A DNA stretch of 64,000 nt, from NCBI RefSeq assembly GCF_014647655.1, contig NZ_BMPP01000013.1, positions 1-64,000 of the forward strand, in the 5' to 3' direction. Of the stretch, positions 26,670 through 35,952 are shown piece by piece (position 1 is the first letter of the stretch; each line of letters begins with the position of its first letter). Position numbers and translations under genes: made by a program. The notes beneath the pieces were generated by a model, which had not been told where the DNA came from, made no database searches, and saw nothing but the letters and a program-made list of their open reading frames with translations. This DNA is from Deinococcus malanensis. Its GTDB lineage: Bacteria; Deinococcota; Deinococci; Deinococcales; Deinococcaceae.

Positions 26670-27716
26670 TCAATCCTCTGAAGCCGGGTACTGGATATTC
26701 TCCACGCTAAGGTGCTGATTGTTGAGTGCCAGCCTCCGGACCCCTTCACTGCTGGACTCGATCTCACGGGCTCTGGCCAGGAAAGCCGCAGCAGCCTGAG
26801 TGTCCCCCTGAGCGGTGCTCTGATCGCTCAGATGCGTAAGCAGGATGACGGCTTCTTCCAGCGTCCGCAGTACCTGATAGGCCTTGTCCTCGATCGACTC
26901 CGACACCTCCGAGAGCAGGGCGTCCGCGGTGTAGGCATGCCCGGTATGGCACCGGTAACGCGCGACCTTGCCCTCCTCAATCTGGATCAGGGCGCCATGA
27001 CACTCCGGGCAGGTCAGCAGTGACGGTGTCCCAAGGCCACTCACTCCCTGCCTGAAGGCATTTTCTTCACGTGCGATACCCACTTCCACCTTCAGGCGGT
27101 GTTGTTCCTGTTCGGTCATACGGGGCCTTCCTACGGGCTGGGTCCTGGTCATGTCCTGGACCAGGGTGGTCAGGAGAGTCGCCAGTTCTGCCAGGGGGAC
27201 CACATGGTCCACTTCGACGCTGCTGAGGGCACTCCGGGGCATCGAGTCGAACTCCGCCGTGTCAGGGTCCTGCACAATCGTCACTCCGCCGCGGCATTTG
27301 ACGGCATGCAGGCCGGAGGTGCCGTCGTCCAGCAGGCCAGTCAGCACCACACCGATCACATTGGGACCAGCCGTGAGCGCCGCCGAACGGAAGAGGGTAT
27401 CAATACTGGGACGCGAGCGATTCTCCTTGGGACCTTTGGTCAGGAGCAGGGTGTTTCCTTCAACCAGCATGTGGTGATCAGGCGGAGCCACGTAGATCAT
27501 TCCGCGGTGAAAGCTCTGACCGCTTCGCGGATGAAGTGCATGCAGGGGACCGGCGGAGCTCAGGATTCGTGGAAGCATGCTGGGATGCCGGGGGGAGAGG
27601 TGCTGAACCACCAGGACCGCAGCTGGAAAGTCACTGGGCAGCCCGGCACAGAGCTTCATCAGGGCGGTGACGCCGCCGGATGATGCCCCGATCACGACTA
27701 TTGGAAAATCCGTCAT
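26670..27716 (-). CDS. Orphan CheB-type methylesterase with zinc-ribbon tail
   Basis: 348 aa. The CheB catalytic domain shows the nucleophile Ser in VIGASSGGV (S12/S13), the His in VVQHLSPRH (H39) and the Asp in VLTGLLDDGTSGL. There is no N-terminal receiver domain. The C-terminal third has a CPEC...CHTGH pair, probably one zinc site, and a helical tail. This combination is known in CheB-like proteins outside chemotaxis operons. With no MCP, CheA or CheR in the window, its substrate is unclear and it may work with the flanking receivers. GTG two codons upstream (27722) is an alternative start. Confidence 0.85.
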   Translation of the reverse strand: MTDFPIVVIGASSGGVTALMKLCAGLPSDFPAAVLVVQHLSPRHPSMLPRILSSAGPLHALHPRSGQSFHRGMIYVAPPDHHMLVEGNTLLLTKGPKENRSRPSIDTLFRSAALTAGPNVIGVVLTGLLDDGTSGLHAVKCRGGVTIVQDPDTAEFDSMPRSALSSVEVDHVVPLAELATLLTTLVQDMTRTQPVGRPRMTEQEQHRLKVEVGIAREENAFRQGVSGLGTPSLLTCPECHGALIQIEEGKVARYRCHTGHAYTADALLSEVSESIEDKAYQVLRTLEEAVILLTHLSDQSTAQGDTQAAAAFLARAREIESSSEGVRRLALNNQHLSVENIQYPASED

Positions 27717-27959
27717 CTGCACTCAGTATTTTGCACCTGGGGAATTCTGAAAAAGAGACAGGGTTATGGTTCGGCACTTTGTGCTTCTGGCGACGCCGGG
27801 ACTGGATGTCATTCCCGGCTCCTGAAAGTCGACTGTGGGCTTTCAAACCTTGCTCTGCCTGGACTGGCTGCCCTGGCTTCGTCGCCTCCCACCGGAGTCG
27901 GGGTCAAGGAACCCTTCGCCCCGCCAGGCAGCACACTCCAGGGTCCTGACCCAGTGAGT

Positions 27960-28373
27960 TCAGGTATGAATGACGCGGCACTTCTGCCAGAAGCCCAGAA
28001 ACGTGTCGATCTGCTGCAGGAAGTGTTCAAAATTTCCCGCTTTGACCAGATATGAGCTGGCATGCAGGATGTAAGCCTCCCGGATGTCCGCTTTCGCACT
28101 TGAGGTGGACAGCATGACAACCGGCAGCCAGGCCAGCTCAGGGTCGGCTTTAAGGGCCTGAAGCACTTCAAAGCCGTTCATGCCGGGCATGTTGATGTCC
28201 AGGAGAATGACGTCCGGGTCGATGACCTTTGCCCTGAGCATCTCCAGAGCCGTCTGTCCGTGGGTGACGCAGGTCAGGGTGCACTCCGGACAGAGCTGTT
28301 GAAACGCTTCTTCAGCCAACAATTGGTCCGCCACGTTGTCATCGATCAGCAGGAAATGCCGCAGGGAGTCCAT
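27960..28373 (-). CDS. Single-domain response regulator, Rcp1-like
   Basis: 137 aa. Receiver motifs are FLLIDDNVADQLLAEEAF, VILLDINMPGMNGFEVLQAL with the phospho-Asp, VVMLSTSSA and YLVKAGNF. It is a close paralogue of the receiver at 59737: both have CPxCxLTCV, DVILLDINMPGM and LHASSYLVK. TACGTT on the minus strand (28380-28385) is 6 nt before the ATG, indicating a leaderless transcript. It lies between the orphan CheB and the GAF regulator, all on the same strand, but with its own promoter. Confidence 0.88.
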   Translation of the reverse strand: MDSLRHFLLIDDNVADQLLAEEAFQQLCPECTLTCVTHGQTALEMLRAKVIDPDVILLDINMPGMNGFEVLQALKADPELAWLPVVMLSTSSAKADIREAYILHASSYLVKAGNFEHFLQQIDTFLGFWQKCRVIHT

Positions 28374-28881
28374 ACCATTAACGTAAAGACAGGCTAAGGG
28401 AAACTATGAAGCCTTCTTCACACTCCGGGCTGGACATTTTAAGGGGTGCAGGACGTGCACCGAACGGCAGCAGACCACAACACAGTGCCCACAGCACCAA
28501 TGCCGGGCGCCAGAAGTGCCAAAAGCAGTGGCCGGGGGCGTCCCGCTTGGCCTGCAAGGACGCCCAGGCAGAGGGCGGCATGATCCCGGCCAGCATCAGA
28601 ACAGAGGGCGTCGGAAAAGTGGGCACCCGGTGATGAATTACCTCAACCCAAGGGCCATTTTCAAAGGAGTCCCCAGAGGATCGGGAAAGGAGCAGACAGC
28701 TGCACGCGTCCATGGCAGCCATTCCCTGCTGTGCACCCTGCCGCACTTTCGTTGTGCCCACATATGGAAACGGCTTGTGCGGCCTGTCCAGCTGCCCAAA
28801 AGGCAGGGCCAAAGAAACATGGATTGAGTTCGCCTAAGCGCCTATCGGTCCTTTTTGGCCTTCACCGTACCTGAGGTTCTG
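28374..28881. other. Intergenic, leftward promoter and no clear gene
   Basis: Contains the TACGTT box at 28380-28385 for the receiver gene. A hydrophobic stretch on the minus strand (about 28440-28580) is readable in two frames but has no start with a ribosome site, so it is left uncalled. Confidence 0.4.
28380..28385 (-). promoter_or_regulatory. Leaderless -10 box of the receiver gene
   Basis: TACGTT on the minus strand followed by 6 nt and the ATG at 28373. No good -35 at 17 nt. Confidence 0.5.
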
Positions 28882-30735
28882 TCAGCGGGGCAGGGACGCT
28901 TCATCCTGGGTGACCTGAAAGGAGTACCCCAGCCCACGAACTGTCTGAACGACGGGTCCCAGCCCAAGGACCGCCAGCTTCTGGCGGAGATTGAAGACCT
29001 GCACGTTCACGAGGTTGGTGCTTGCCCCAGTAGTCTCTCCCCAGGCCTCCCTGGCAAGGGCTTCGCGGGAGAACACCCGGTGAGGCTGCTTCATCAGCGC
29101 GCAGAGCAGTGCCGCCTCCTGTCTGCTCAATCTCACGGTCTGGCGGCCGGAAGTCACCTCACGCCGGCGCTGGTCGAGCGTCACGCCACCATGTGACTGA
29201 AGACCTGCAGAAGCCAGGGTATCGTCTGCCGCAGGCTGTCCTTCATCTGGGGTTTCGCGTCTGGGGGCGCTCAGGCCCGCCTCAGCAATATTCAGAAACA
29301 TTGCCGGGTCCTGCAGGCCTTCAGGAATGGGTGCAGCCCCCAGGCGCATCCTGACCAGGTTTGAAGGTCCTGTCTCGAACAGGGTTGCCGCAGCGTCGAG
29401 GCTGCTCAGGACCACGTCTACGTCCTGAGCACTTCCGTCCATGAGCATGGCGAACTTGTGCTCATCGTAGCGGTACAGGCTTCGTTGCCTTCCAGGACTG
29501 CCCTGCAGAACGACCTTCCACACCTGCGCCCACCATTTCTCCTCCAGCGCGATGTCCCGGGTAAGACCTTCCAGGCAGAACAGCACCAGGAAAGAGGGGG
29601 CGCCCGGCCCGCTGTGACGCACCAGAACCCGCTCCAGCTCCTGTCGGCTGCCAGGCTGCTGGAGGTGATGTCTCTCCCTGGCTGCTTCCAGGCGCGACTG
29701 GTGTTCGCGCCGTGAGAGCGTGAGGCTCAGGATGTGCGCCGACGTGGACAGAAGCTGTCTGTCCCATGGATGCCAGGCGGTGGCTTCACCAAAGCGGGCG
29801 AACGATGCTACACGCCGCGTTCCCTCTACTGTCGTGAGGGGAAGCCAGGCCGCACTTCGGACCCCGGCGGAAAGCAGGGCCGTGGGACCAGCGTCCTGGT
29901 CCTGAACACTCAGAAACAGAGGTTTGCCTCCGGTCACCGCCGGGCGCCTGCGGTCTGGATGACTGTGATCAAGTTTCATCTGCTCGATGAACGCGGGCGA
30001 CGCACCGGGTCCATGCCAGGCCGGGTCATCCACGGCAATAGGTTGGTCCTCTGCATGCACGCCCATCCACTGCACGTCCGTCGCCTGTGCCAGAAGTTGC
30101 CCCATGGTCTTGACCAGCTCGTCCGGGTCCAGATCGTAGGTCGCGAGTTCGGTCACCGCAGCGAGGGTCTGTGCCGTGTCGGTGGCGCGGCGCAGGTCCG
30201 TCAGCATCTGGGTTTTGGCCTGGGACTCGGTTTCCAGACTCTGCTTGGCCAGGCGCAAGTCCAGTTCGTCCATGGCGAGCGCAGCCAGATCCCCCAGCGT
30301 GGCCCGTTCCTCAGCAGTCAGACTGGCCCGGGGCTTCTGGTCAAGAATGCACAGGGTTCCAATCCGGAAACCATCATGCGTGATCAGCGGCGCGCCTCCG
30401 TAGAAGCGGGCATGGGCCGGGCCGTCGACCAGCGGACTGCTGCGGAACCGGGTGTCCTGCGTCGCATCGGGAATCACCAGAGGCTCCTCGGACAAAATGG
30501 TGTAGGCACAGAACGAGGTCGGGCGATCCAGCTCACGGGAGGTGGTTCCGAAGCAGGCTTTGGCCCACAGCCGGTGCTGATCGACCAGATTGATCAGGGC
30601 GACCGGCACCTTGAACAGCCGCGCGGCCAGCTGGGTCAGTCGGTCAAAACATGGCTCGGGAAGCGTATCGAGTACCGCGTACCGGGCGAGAGCTTCCAGA
30701 CGCCTGAATTCATCGTGCGGAAGAGGAGCACTCAC
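28882..30735 (-). CDS. GAF-GAF-degenerate GGDEF-winged-helix regulator
   Basis: 617 aa from the GTG at 30735, chosen because TACAGT lies 6 nt upstream. Residues about 10-160 form a first GAF domain (RLTQLAARLFKVPVALINLVD ... TSFCAYTI ... GTLCILDQKPR), and about 180-350 a second (AQTLAAVTELATYDLDPDELV ... AWLPLTTVEG). About 370-490 resembles a GGDEF domain with the signature replaced by YDEHK (LYRYDEHKFAMLMDG) and ending NIAEAGL, so no cyclase activity is expected. The last 100 residues are an OmpR-type winged helix (VTLDQRRREVTSGRQTVRLSRQEAALLCALM ... VQTVRGLGYSF). It should be a one-component transcription factor that senses a small molecule or light-type ligand through its GAF domains. Confidence 0.8.
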   Translation of the reverse strand: MSAPLPHDEFRRLEALARYAVLDTLPEPCFDRLTQLAARLFKVPVALINLVDQHRLWAKACFGTTSRELDRPTSFCAYTILSEEPLVIPDATQDTRFRSSPLVDGPAHARFYGGAPLITHDGFRIGTLCILDQKPRASLTAEERATLGDLAALAMDELDLRLAKQSLETESQAKTQMLTDLRRATDTAQTLAAVTELATYDLDPDELVKTMGQLLAQATDVQWMGVHAEDQPIAVDDPAWHGPGASPAFIEQMKLDHSHPDRRRPAVTGGKPLFLSVQDQDAGPTALLSAGVRSAAWLPLTTVEGTRRVASFARFGEATAWHPWDRQLLSTSAHILSLTLSRREHQSRLEAARERHHLQQPGSRQELERVLVRHSGPGAPSFLVLFCLEGLTRDIALEEKWWAQVWKVVLQGSPGRQRSLYRYDEHKFAMLMDGSAQDVDVVLSSLDAAATLFETGPSNLVRMRLGAAPIPEGLQDPAMFLNIAEAGLSAPRRETPDEGQPAADDTLASAGLQSHGGVTLDQRRREVTSGRQTVRLSRQEAALLCALMKQPHRVFSREALAREAWGETTGASTNLVNVQVFNLRQKLAVLGLGPVVQTVRGLGYSFQVTQDEASLPR

Positions 30736-31155
30736 GCCTTTACTGTATCCAGTGGACTTTCCCGCTGGAATACCACAGGGCACCCCCCCGGCGGATACCC
30801 TGGAGGATGAATATCTCCGTCGTCGAATCTGGGTTACAGCCTGTCAATGAGCTGGTCAATATTTACTGATCACGTCAGTGGAGGAAAACCGCCCCAAATC
30901 GACTTTCCAGGCGCTGCTGCACTGCCCTGTCGCCTGACCTCCAGCCATCATGACGTTATGCTGCCTACAGGACAGTGTTCCTGCGCGCATCTCCACATCA
31001 CTTCAGCGGGCCACTGACCGGCTCAGACGCATGACCTGGTTTGCTGAAAGCGGCACAGCCATACGCTGCATCACTGAACTGCACACAGTGCAGGTATGCC
31101 CATGACGCCGGTCACCCTCTTGCATTTGAACCGTGCACTCCCTCACACTGCACGT
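30736..31155. other. Intergenic between GAF regulator and HU gene
   Basis: Holds the leftward promoter box ACTGTA (plus-strand reading, 30742-30747) and, near the HU gene, CTGCAC-ACA-GTGCAG (31079-31093), a small inverted repeat. No gene was recognised. Confidence 0.4.
30742..30747 (-). promoter_or_regulatory. Leaderless -10 box of the GAF regulator
   Basis: TACAGT on the minus strand, 6 nt before the GTG at 30735; TTCCAG stands 17 nt further upstream as a weak -35. It decides the start 16 codons inside the longest frame. Confidence 0.55.
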
Positions 31156-31518
31156 ATGACGAAAAAATCCACGAAGGCCCCCGCCAAGAAGCCCGCTGCC
31201 GCCGCGAAAGCCGCCCCCAGGAAGGGTGCTGCACCCGCCGAGACCAAGATCGGCAAAACCCAGATGGTCGACATTGTCGCCGATAAGGCTGGCCTGACCA
31301 AAAAGCAGAGTGAGGAAGCGGTCAGCGTCATGCTTGAGAGCATTGTTGAAGCGGTGCGCAGTGGCAAAAGTGTCGGTCTGCCCGGCCTGGGCACCCTGAG
31401 CGTCCGCGAAACGGCCGCCCGCACCGGCGTGCGTCCTGGCACCAGTGAGCGCATTCAGATTCCTGCTGGCAAGAAGCTTGCGTTTAAGGTCGCCAGCACC
31501 CTCAAGGGCACCCTGTAA
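31156..31518 (+). CDS. hup: HU-family nucleoid protein with basic tail
   Basis: 120 aa. The last 90 residues are a complete HU domain: [28 protein letters not shown], then [39 protein letters not shown] with the DNA-binding arm. The first 30 residues are rich in Lys, Ala and Pro ([20 protein letters not shown]), like the histone-H1-like tail of the D. radiodurans HU. It should compact DNA and dimerise. The start at 31156 avoids an implausible 20-residue upstream extension. CACACT lies 6 nt before the ATG and TTGCAT 18 nt before that, a possible promoter. An intrinsic terminator follows. Confidence 0.93.
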   Translation: MTKKSTKAPAKKPAAAAKAAPRKGAAPAETKIGKTQMVDIVADKAGLTKKQSEEAVSVMLESIVEAVRSGKSVGLPGLGTLSVRETAARTGVRPGTSERIQIPAGKKLAFKVASTLKGTL

Positions 31519-31537
31519 GCAACTGCAGACCCAGAAG

Positions 31538-31561
31538 CCCCCTCCGTGAGAGGGGGTTTTT
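31538..31561 (+). terminator. Intrinsic terminator of the HU gene
   Basis: CCCCCTC, a 5-nt loop and GAGGGGG followed by TTTTT, 20 nt after the HU stop. Confidence 0.9.
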
Positions 31562-31745
31562 CATGCGGGTCGAACGCGACCTGTTTCCAGGCGGAAGACT
31601 GGCGAACTCGGGCGTCATGACAGGTGGATCCTAACCGCAGGCCGCCCACAGAAAGATCAATCTTCCGCGTCAGTTCAGGCTGGTCTGGAACGTCTTGCCC
31701 AGGCCGGCCAGCTGATGGTGTCCCGTGAAAGCAATCCCTGTACGG

Positions 31746-31955
31746 TTATTCTCCGAAGGCAACCGTCACGTTCAGCCGGTCACACGCCTCGATCAGTGCG
31801 CTCCAGGGCTTGTGGGGATGCACGGAAGGGTTACCCGGTTCGATAGTCTCGCCATCCGGCAGGGTGACCGAATACCGCCCGTCCGGGTGCTCGGTCACCA
31901 GACATCCTCGTTCCTGAAGCGCTTCGACGTAGGGCTGCACCTGATGCTCGTCCAT
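31746..31955 (-). CDS. Small hypothetical protein, 69 aa
   Basis: Not recognised. The product begins MDEHQVQPYVEALQERGCLV and continues with a beta-hairpin-like segment (EHPDGRYSVTLPDGETI) typical of a small compact domain, then a helix. TACAGT on the minus strand (31961-31966) lies 5 nt before the ATG, so the transcript is probably leaderless. The gene stands alone between HU and the aldo/keto reductase. Confidence 0.6.
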   Translation of the reverse strand: MDEHQVQPYVEALQERGCLVTEHPDGRYSVTLPDGETIEPGNPSVHPHKPWSALIEACDRLNVTVAFGE

Positions 31956-31960
31956 TCCCT

Positions 31961-31966
31961 ACTGTA
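31961..31966 (-). promoter_or_regulatory. Leaderless -10 box of the 69-aa gene
   Basis: TACAGT, then AGGGA and ATG on the minus strand. The same TANNNT-AGGGA-ATG layout occurs at 41679. Confidence 0.5.
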
Positions 31967-32055
31967 CCCGGCACCCACCCGCTTAGTGCGCAGGCAGGTC
32001 GGCCGGTGCAGCGCGTATGCCTGCTGCCTGCGCGCGGCCCCCACCGGCTCCCGGA

Positions 32056-32949
32056 TCAGACCTCACCCGGCCACTCCCGGCCATGCTCGGCCCACGCGGC
32101 CTCGATCCAGGTCAGCACGTCCAGGGGCAGTGGGCCATCCTCGACCAGACGAACGTTGCGCTCCAGATTCTCGACGTTGGCGGTGCCCACGATCACGCTG
32201 TGCACTCCTGGTGCATAGGCGCTGAAACGCAGTGCCAGGCTGGCCCAGTCAAGACCAGCCTGCTGACGGACCGCGTCCAGGTTCATGGCCTGCAGGCGTT
32301 CCCAGTAGATTTCGGCGTAGTCACCTGCCGGCCGCTCTGTGAAGCGCCAGGCCGCGTTGGCGATCGGACGCTTGGCGATCACGCCCAGGCCGCGCTCCGA
32401 GGTCAGCGGCAGGACATGATGACGGCTCCACTGGTCAGCGAGGTTGACACTGGTCTCCACCGAGCCGAACCGCCCGGAATTCACGGCCCAGGCCAGCGCC
32501 TCGTTCTCGCCGCTGTACGCGGCGACCCGGATATATCCGGCCTCGCGGGCGTCATCCAGGGCACCGAGCAGGTCTTCTCGCTTCAGGACGTCCAGCGGGC
32601 ACGAGTGCAGGTGAAAAATATCGATCCAGTCTACCCTCATCCGCTGCAGAGCCTGTTCGATGCCGCGCCGGATGACCAGCGGCGTCCAGTCCTCGGTTCC
32701 CTCAACGCCGTACCCTCCCTTGCTGCTCAGGATGAAGTCGTTCCGGCGGTGCGCGAGGTGACGGCCGATGCGTTCCTCACTCAGGCCATAGCCCCGTGCC
32801 GTGTCCACCAGTGTCATGCCACGGTCGAGCGCGCGGTTAAGCAGGGTCCCTGCCGCCTCCTCGCTGAGGCTTGCGGCACCCACCTGCCCCGCTCCGAGTC
32901 CCAGCACGCTGACACTCAGGCCGGTCGTTCCAAATGCCCTTTGTTCCAT
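32056..32949 (-). CDS. Aldo/keto reductase
   Basis: 297 aa from the ATG at 32949 (MEQRAFGTTGLSVSVLGLG, the usual AKR beginning); the frame extends to 33063 but without AKR-like residues. The NADPH-dependent catalytic tetrad is visible: D49 and Y54 in LVDTARGYGLSEERIG, K77 in LSSKGGYG and the His in IFHLHSC. The cofactor end GVIAKRPIANAAW and the C-terminal GVHSVIVGTANVENLERN are typical. It should reduce an aldehyde or ketone in the cytoplasm; substrate not inferable. Divergent promoter region shared with nothing obvious. Confidence 0.9.
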   Translation of the reverse strand: MEQRAFGTTGLSVSVLGLGAGQVGAASLSEEAAGTLLNRALDRGMTLVDTARGYGLSEERIGRHLAHRRNDFILSSKGGYGVEGTEDWTPLVIRRGIEQALQRMRVDWIDIFHLHSCPLDVLKREDLLGALDDAREAGYIRVAAYSGENEALAWAVNSGRFGSVETSVNLADQWSRHHVLPLTSERGLGVIAKRPIANAAWRFTERPAGDYAEIYWERLQAMNLDAVRQQAGLDWASLALRFSAYAPGVHSVIVGTANVENLERNVRLVEDGPLPLDVLTWIEAAWAEHGREWPGEV

Positions 32950-33163
32950 GTTCCGCATTGTGCAGTGCTGAACAGGTGGACGCAGCGCTGAACAGGCAGG
33001 TGAAGCGGACTGGACAGGCTGCTTGCGCCACACAGGGACACCAGACGGACCATGCTCAGCCACGCTTTTGCGATCGGTATTTCCCGGAGTCTGCTGGAAC
33101 CTTCGCCACGGCGTGAATCGCAGACGTACCCTCTTTTCCGCCTAAGAACCTCCAGGATTCCCG

Positions 33164-34189
33164 TTACCTGCCAGCCTGCATCTCAGGCCGTGGGCCACGG
33201 GTTTTCCATAGACTGACCAGAACGCCACCTGCCAGGATGCCGAGGGTAATGGCCAGACTCAACGCCGGGTCCATCTTGCCGAACAGCTGGGTGTAGAAAA
33301 TCTTGCCGCCAATAAAGACCAGTACCAGGGCCAGGGCGGGCTTGAGAGCTTCGAAGCGGTGAATCAGTGCGTCCAGGGCGAAGTACAGGGCCCGTAGACC
33401 CAGAATCGCGAAGATATTGCTGGTGTACACCAGGAATGGATCCTGCGTAATGGCGAAGATGGCCGGGATCGAGTCCACCGCGAACACCAGGTCGGCGGCT
33501 TCAACCAGAACCAGCGCCAGAAGTAGAGGCGTGGCGTGAAGGCGCATCCGACCCGCTGCATCAGGCATCCGGGTGAGGAATTTCTGGCCATCAAGTTTGG
33601 GGCTGACGGGAAGAACTCGCTTGAGTGCCCGTACCACAGGATGACGCTCAAGATCAGGGGCGCTGGTATGGCCTCCCTTGGTCAGCAGCAGCTTGATGCC
33701 CGTCAGAAGCAGGAAGGCACCGAAGACCCACATGATCCAGTCGAACTGGGTGACCAGCGCGGTGCCCAGGCCGATCATCAGGCCGCGCAACACGATGACA
33801 CCGAGAATGCCCCAGACCAGCACCCGATGCTGCAGATGCCGCGGAACAGCCAGGGCCCCAAAAATTACACTAATGACAAAGACATTGTCCAGCGCCAGCG
33901 CCTTCTCCACGGCGAAACCGGTGAAGTACTCGATTCCGCTCTGGGCGCCGAGTGCACTCCATACCCAAACGCCGAAGAGAAGGGCGACGCCGATGTAAAA
34001 GAGGCTGAGTTGCAGGCTGGCCTTGACGCCAATCTCGTGGGGATGCTCGGCGCCTGAGGCCGCAGCCCGGGACTGGCGGCGCTTGCCAAGAACGCCGAGG
34101 TCAAAGGCGAGCAGGGCAACCACCAGGATGATGAACATCAGCCACATCCAGGTGGGTTTGCCAAGCCACAGGTCAAAGAAAAATTCCAT
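33164..34189 (-). CDS. TerC-family membrane protein, probable Mn exporter
   Basis: 341 aa from the ATG at 34189, which has AAGGAG about 8 nt upstream. Eight to nine hydrophobic helices carry the TerC signatures: GFAVEKALALDNVFVISVIF in the first half and LVLVEAADLVFAVDSIPAIFAIT in the second, with Asp residues in the membrane that form the metal path. TerC/Alx proteins export or insert under manganese and pH control, and the leader here looks like a Mn-sensing yybP-ykoY riboswitch, which supports a manganese role. Manganese balance is central to oxidative stress resistance in Deinococcus. Standing alone, it is not part of a tellurite operon. Confidence 0.9.
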   Translation of the reverse strand: MEFFFDLWLGKPTWMWLMFIILVVALLAFDLGVLGKRRQSRAAASGAEHPHEIGVKASLQLSLFYIGVALLFGVWVWSALGAQSGIEYFTGFAVEKALALDNVFVISVIFGALAVPRHLQHRVLVWGILGVIVLRGLMIGLGTALVTQFDWIMWVFGAFLLLTGIKLLLTKGGHTSAPDLERHPVVRALKRVLPVSPKLDGQKFLTRMPDAAGRMRLHATPLLLALVLVEAADLVFAVDSIPAIFAITQDPFLVYTSNIFAILGLRALYFALDALIHRFEALKPALALVLVFIGGKIFYTQLFGKMDPALSLAITLGILAGGVLVSLWKTRGPRPEMQAGR

Positions 34190-34204
34190 CAGTTTGCGCT
34201 CCTT

Positions 34205-34390
34205 GAAGGGAAGCGCCGCACAGGTCACTTGACTTCGGGGTCTGGCATAAGGCCAGACCCGGACAGGCACCGTGAGGCGGTTCTGTCCGAGTCTGGCCCT
34301 TGCTGTACGGAACGGGGCAGCATTGCCGCCCGAAATGACGTTCTCGCACTCCCTGCCTGGTCAAGGGCAGGGCGGCGTACTCCCCCGGAA
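34205..34390 (-). ncRNA. Probable yybP-ykoY (manganese) riboswitch leader
   Basis: Reading the minus strand from 34386: GGGGGAGTA, then a hairpin with CCCTGCC and GGCAGGG arms, then GTCAT (34335-34339). The order GGGGAGUA, hairpin, GUCA is the recognisable core of the yybP-ykoY class. Further down, three segments are mutually complementary: GGCCAGAC/GGACAG (34283-34298), CTGTCC/GTCTGGCC (34251-34266) and GCCAGACCCC (34237-34246). The middle one can pair with either side, forming two exclusive stems, a plausible expression platform before the Shine-Dalgarno at about 34200. The match is by eye. Confidence 0.6.
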
Positions 34391-34455
34391 TTGAGAACAG
34401 TACATCAAGAATGCATGCTCAGAATTGTAAACAGCATTACTCTTCGTTGGGCTGA

Positions 34456-34487
34456 CATGACGGCAAGTGGGTCCACTTGCCGTCATG
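34456..34487. promoter_or_regulatory. Long perfect palindrome before chrA
   Basis: Arms of 15 bp (CATGACGGCAAGTGG and its complement) around a 2-nt centre. It lies 70 nt before the chrA start between two divergent genes. It may be an operator for a dimeric regulator or a hairpin in the chrA leader. Confidence 0.6.
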
Positions 34488-34557
34488 GACGCTACGCGGG
34501 GAAGGACCACTCTGAATCTGCTGTCATGTATGGTGCACTGATATCAGGAGGATTATC

Positions 34558-35952
34558 TTGACGCAATCGCTCGATAGCCCCGTCCCCACCGAGCGGAAGG
34601 TGAGCTTTTCCGAGGCGACTGCAGTCTGGGCCCGGATCGCCGCACAATCCTTCGGCGGCCCTGCGGGACAGATCGCCGTGATGCACCGCATTCTGGTCGA
34701 CGAGAAACGCTGGATCAGCGAGGAGCGCTTCCTCCACGCGCTGAACTACTGCATGCTGCTTCCCGGCCCGGAAGCCCAGCAACTCGCCATTTACATCGGC
34801 TGGCTGCTGCACGGCACCAGGGGAGGCATCGTCGCCGGGAGCCTGTTCGTCCTCCCGGGGTTTCTGTCCATCCTGGTGCTCAGCATCATCTATGCGCTGT
34901 ATCAGGAAACAACCCTGGTACAGGCTGTTTTTTTCGGCTTGAAAGCCGCCGTGCTGGTTATCGTGCTTGACGCGGTGATCCGGATCGGGAAACGGGCCCT
35001 CAAGCACCCCCTGCTGGTCATGCTGGCTGGACTGGCTTTCATAGTCATCTTTTTTTTCAATGTTCCCTTTCCCCTAGTGGTCCTGGGCGCCGGGCTGATC
35101 GGATTTTTCGGCAGCCGGGTCCGTCCCGGAGTGTTCCAGGGCGGCGGTGGTCACGGCAGCAGCGCACATGGTGACGAGGTCAGGGACGCGGTCATCACCG
35201 CAGAAACCGCCATGCGGGTGACTCCAAGCTGGAACCGCTTCTTTCGAATTGCTTTCATTGGACTGGCCTCCTGGTTCGGCCCCCTGTTGCTGGTCGGGGC
35301 GCTGTTCGGCTTCAGCAGCGTCTTCTGGCAGATGTCAAAGTTTTTCAGTCAGATGGCGGTGGTGACCTTCGGCGGCGCCTATGCGGTGCTGGCTTACGTG
35401 GCCCAGGAGGCGGTGCAGGTGTTCGGGTGGCTCAGGCCCGGCGAGATGCTCAACGGCCTGGGAATGGCCGAGACCACGCCGGGGCCGCTGATTCAGGTCG
35501 TGCAATACGTGGGCTTCCTGGGCGCTTTCCGGGACCCGGAGAGCCTCACCCCACTCGCGGCGGGCATCCTGGCGTCCTTTGTCGTGACGTGGGCGACGTA
35601 CGCGCCGTGCTTCCTGTGGATTTTCCTGGGTGCGCCGTACATCGAGCAGCTGCGTGGAAACAAAGCCCTGTCCGGGGCGCTGACGGCGATTACGGCGGCG
35701 GTAGTGGGCGTCATCCTCAACCTCAGCGTGTGGTTTGCCCTGAATACGTTGTTCTCGAAAGTCGGAGAAACGCATCTAGGACCGCTGCGGCTGTACACGC
35801 CGGACTGGACCACCCTGAGTGTGCCCTCCCTGGTCCTCTCGGTCATCGCGGGGATCGCCCTGTTCCGTTTCAATCTGGGGACCATTCCGACCCTGGCCCT
35901 GACCACCCTGCTCGGCGCAGCCTACGTTCTGCTCATCCCCTCGTCCGGCTGA
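34558..35952 (+). CDS. chrA: Chromate transporter ChrA
   Basis: 464 aa, a long-chain CHR protein with two homologous halves. It should expel chromate across the inner membrane. The first CHR block is [19 protein letters not shown] ... [27 protein letters not shown]. The second begins [25 protein letters not shown] and contains [21 protein letters not shown]. Ten or more hydrophobic helices are present, with a Gly/His-rich linker between halves ([13 protein letters not shown]). The TTG start is supported by AGGAGG 6 nt upstream. No ChrB regulator lies nearby; the palindrome at 34456 is the only visible control element. Confidence 0.92.
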   Translation: MTQSLDSPVPTERKVSFSEATAVWARIAAQSFGGPAGQIAVMHRILVDEKRWISEERFLHALNYCMLLPGPEAQQLAIYIGWLLHGTRGGIVAGSLFVLPGFLSILVLSIIYALYQETTLVQAVFFGLKAAVLVIVLDAVIRIGKRALKHPLLVMLAGLAFIVIFFFNVPFPLVVLGAGLIGFFGSRVRPGVFQGGGGHGSSAHGDEVRDAVITAETAMRVTPSWNRFFRIAFIGLASWFGPLLLVGALFGFSSVFWQMSKFFSQMAVVTFGGAYAVLAYVAQEAVQVFGWLRPGEMLNGLGMAETTPGPLIQVVQYVGFLGAFRDPESLTPLAAGILASFVVTWATYAPCFLWIFLGAPYIEQLRGNKALSGALTAITAAVVGVILNLSVWFALNTLFSKVGETHLGPLRLYTPDWTTLSVPSLVLSVIAGIALFRFNLGTIPTLALTTLLGAAYVLLIPSSG

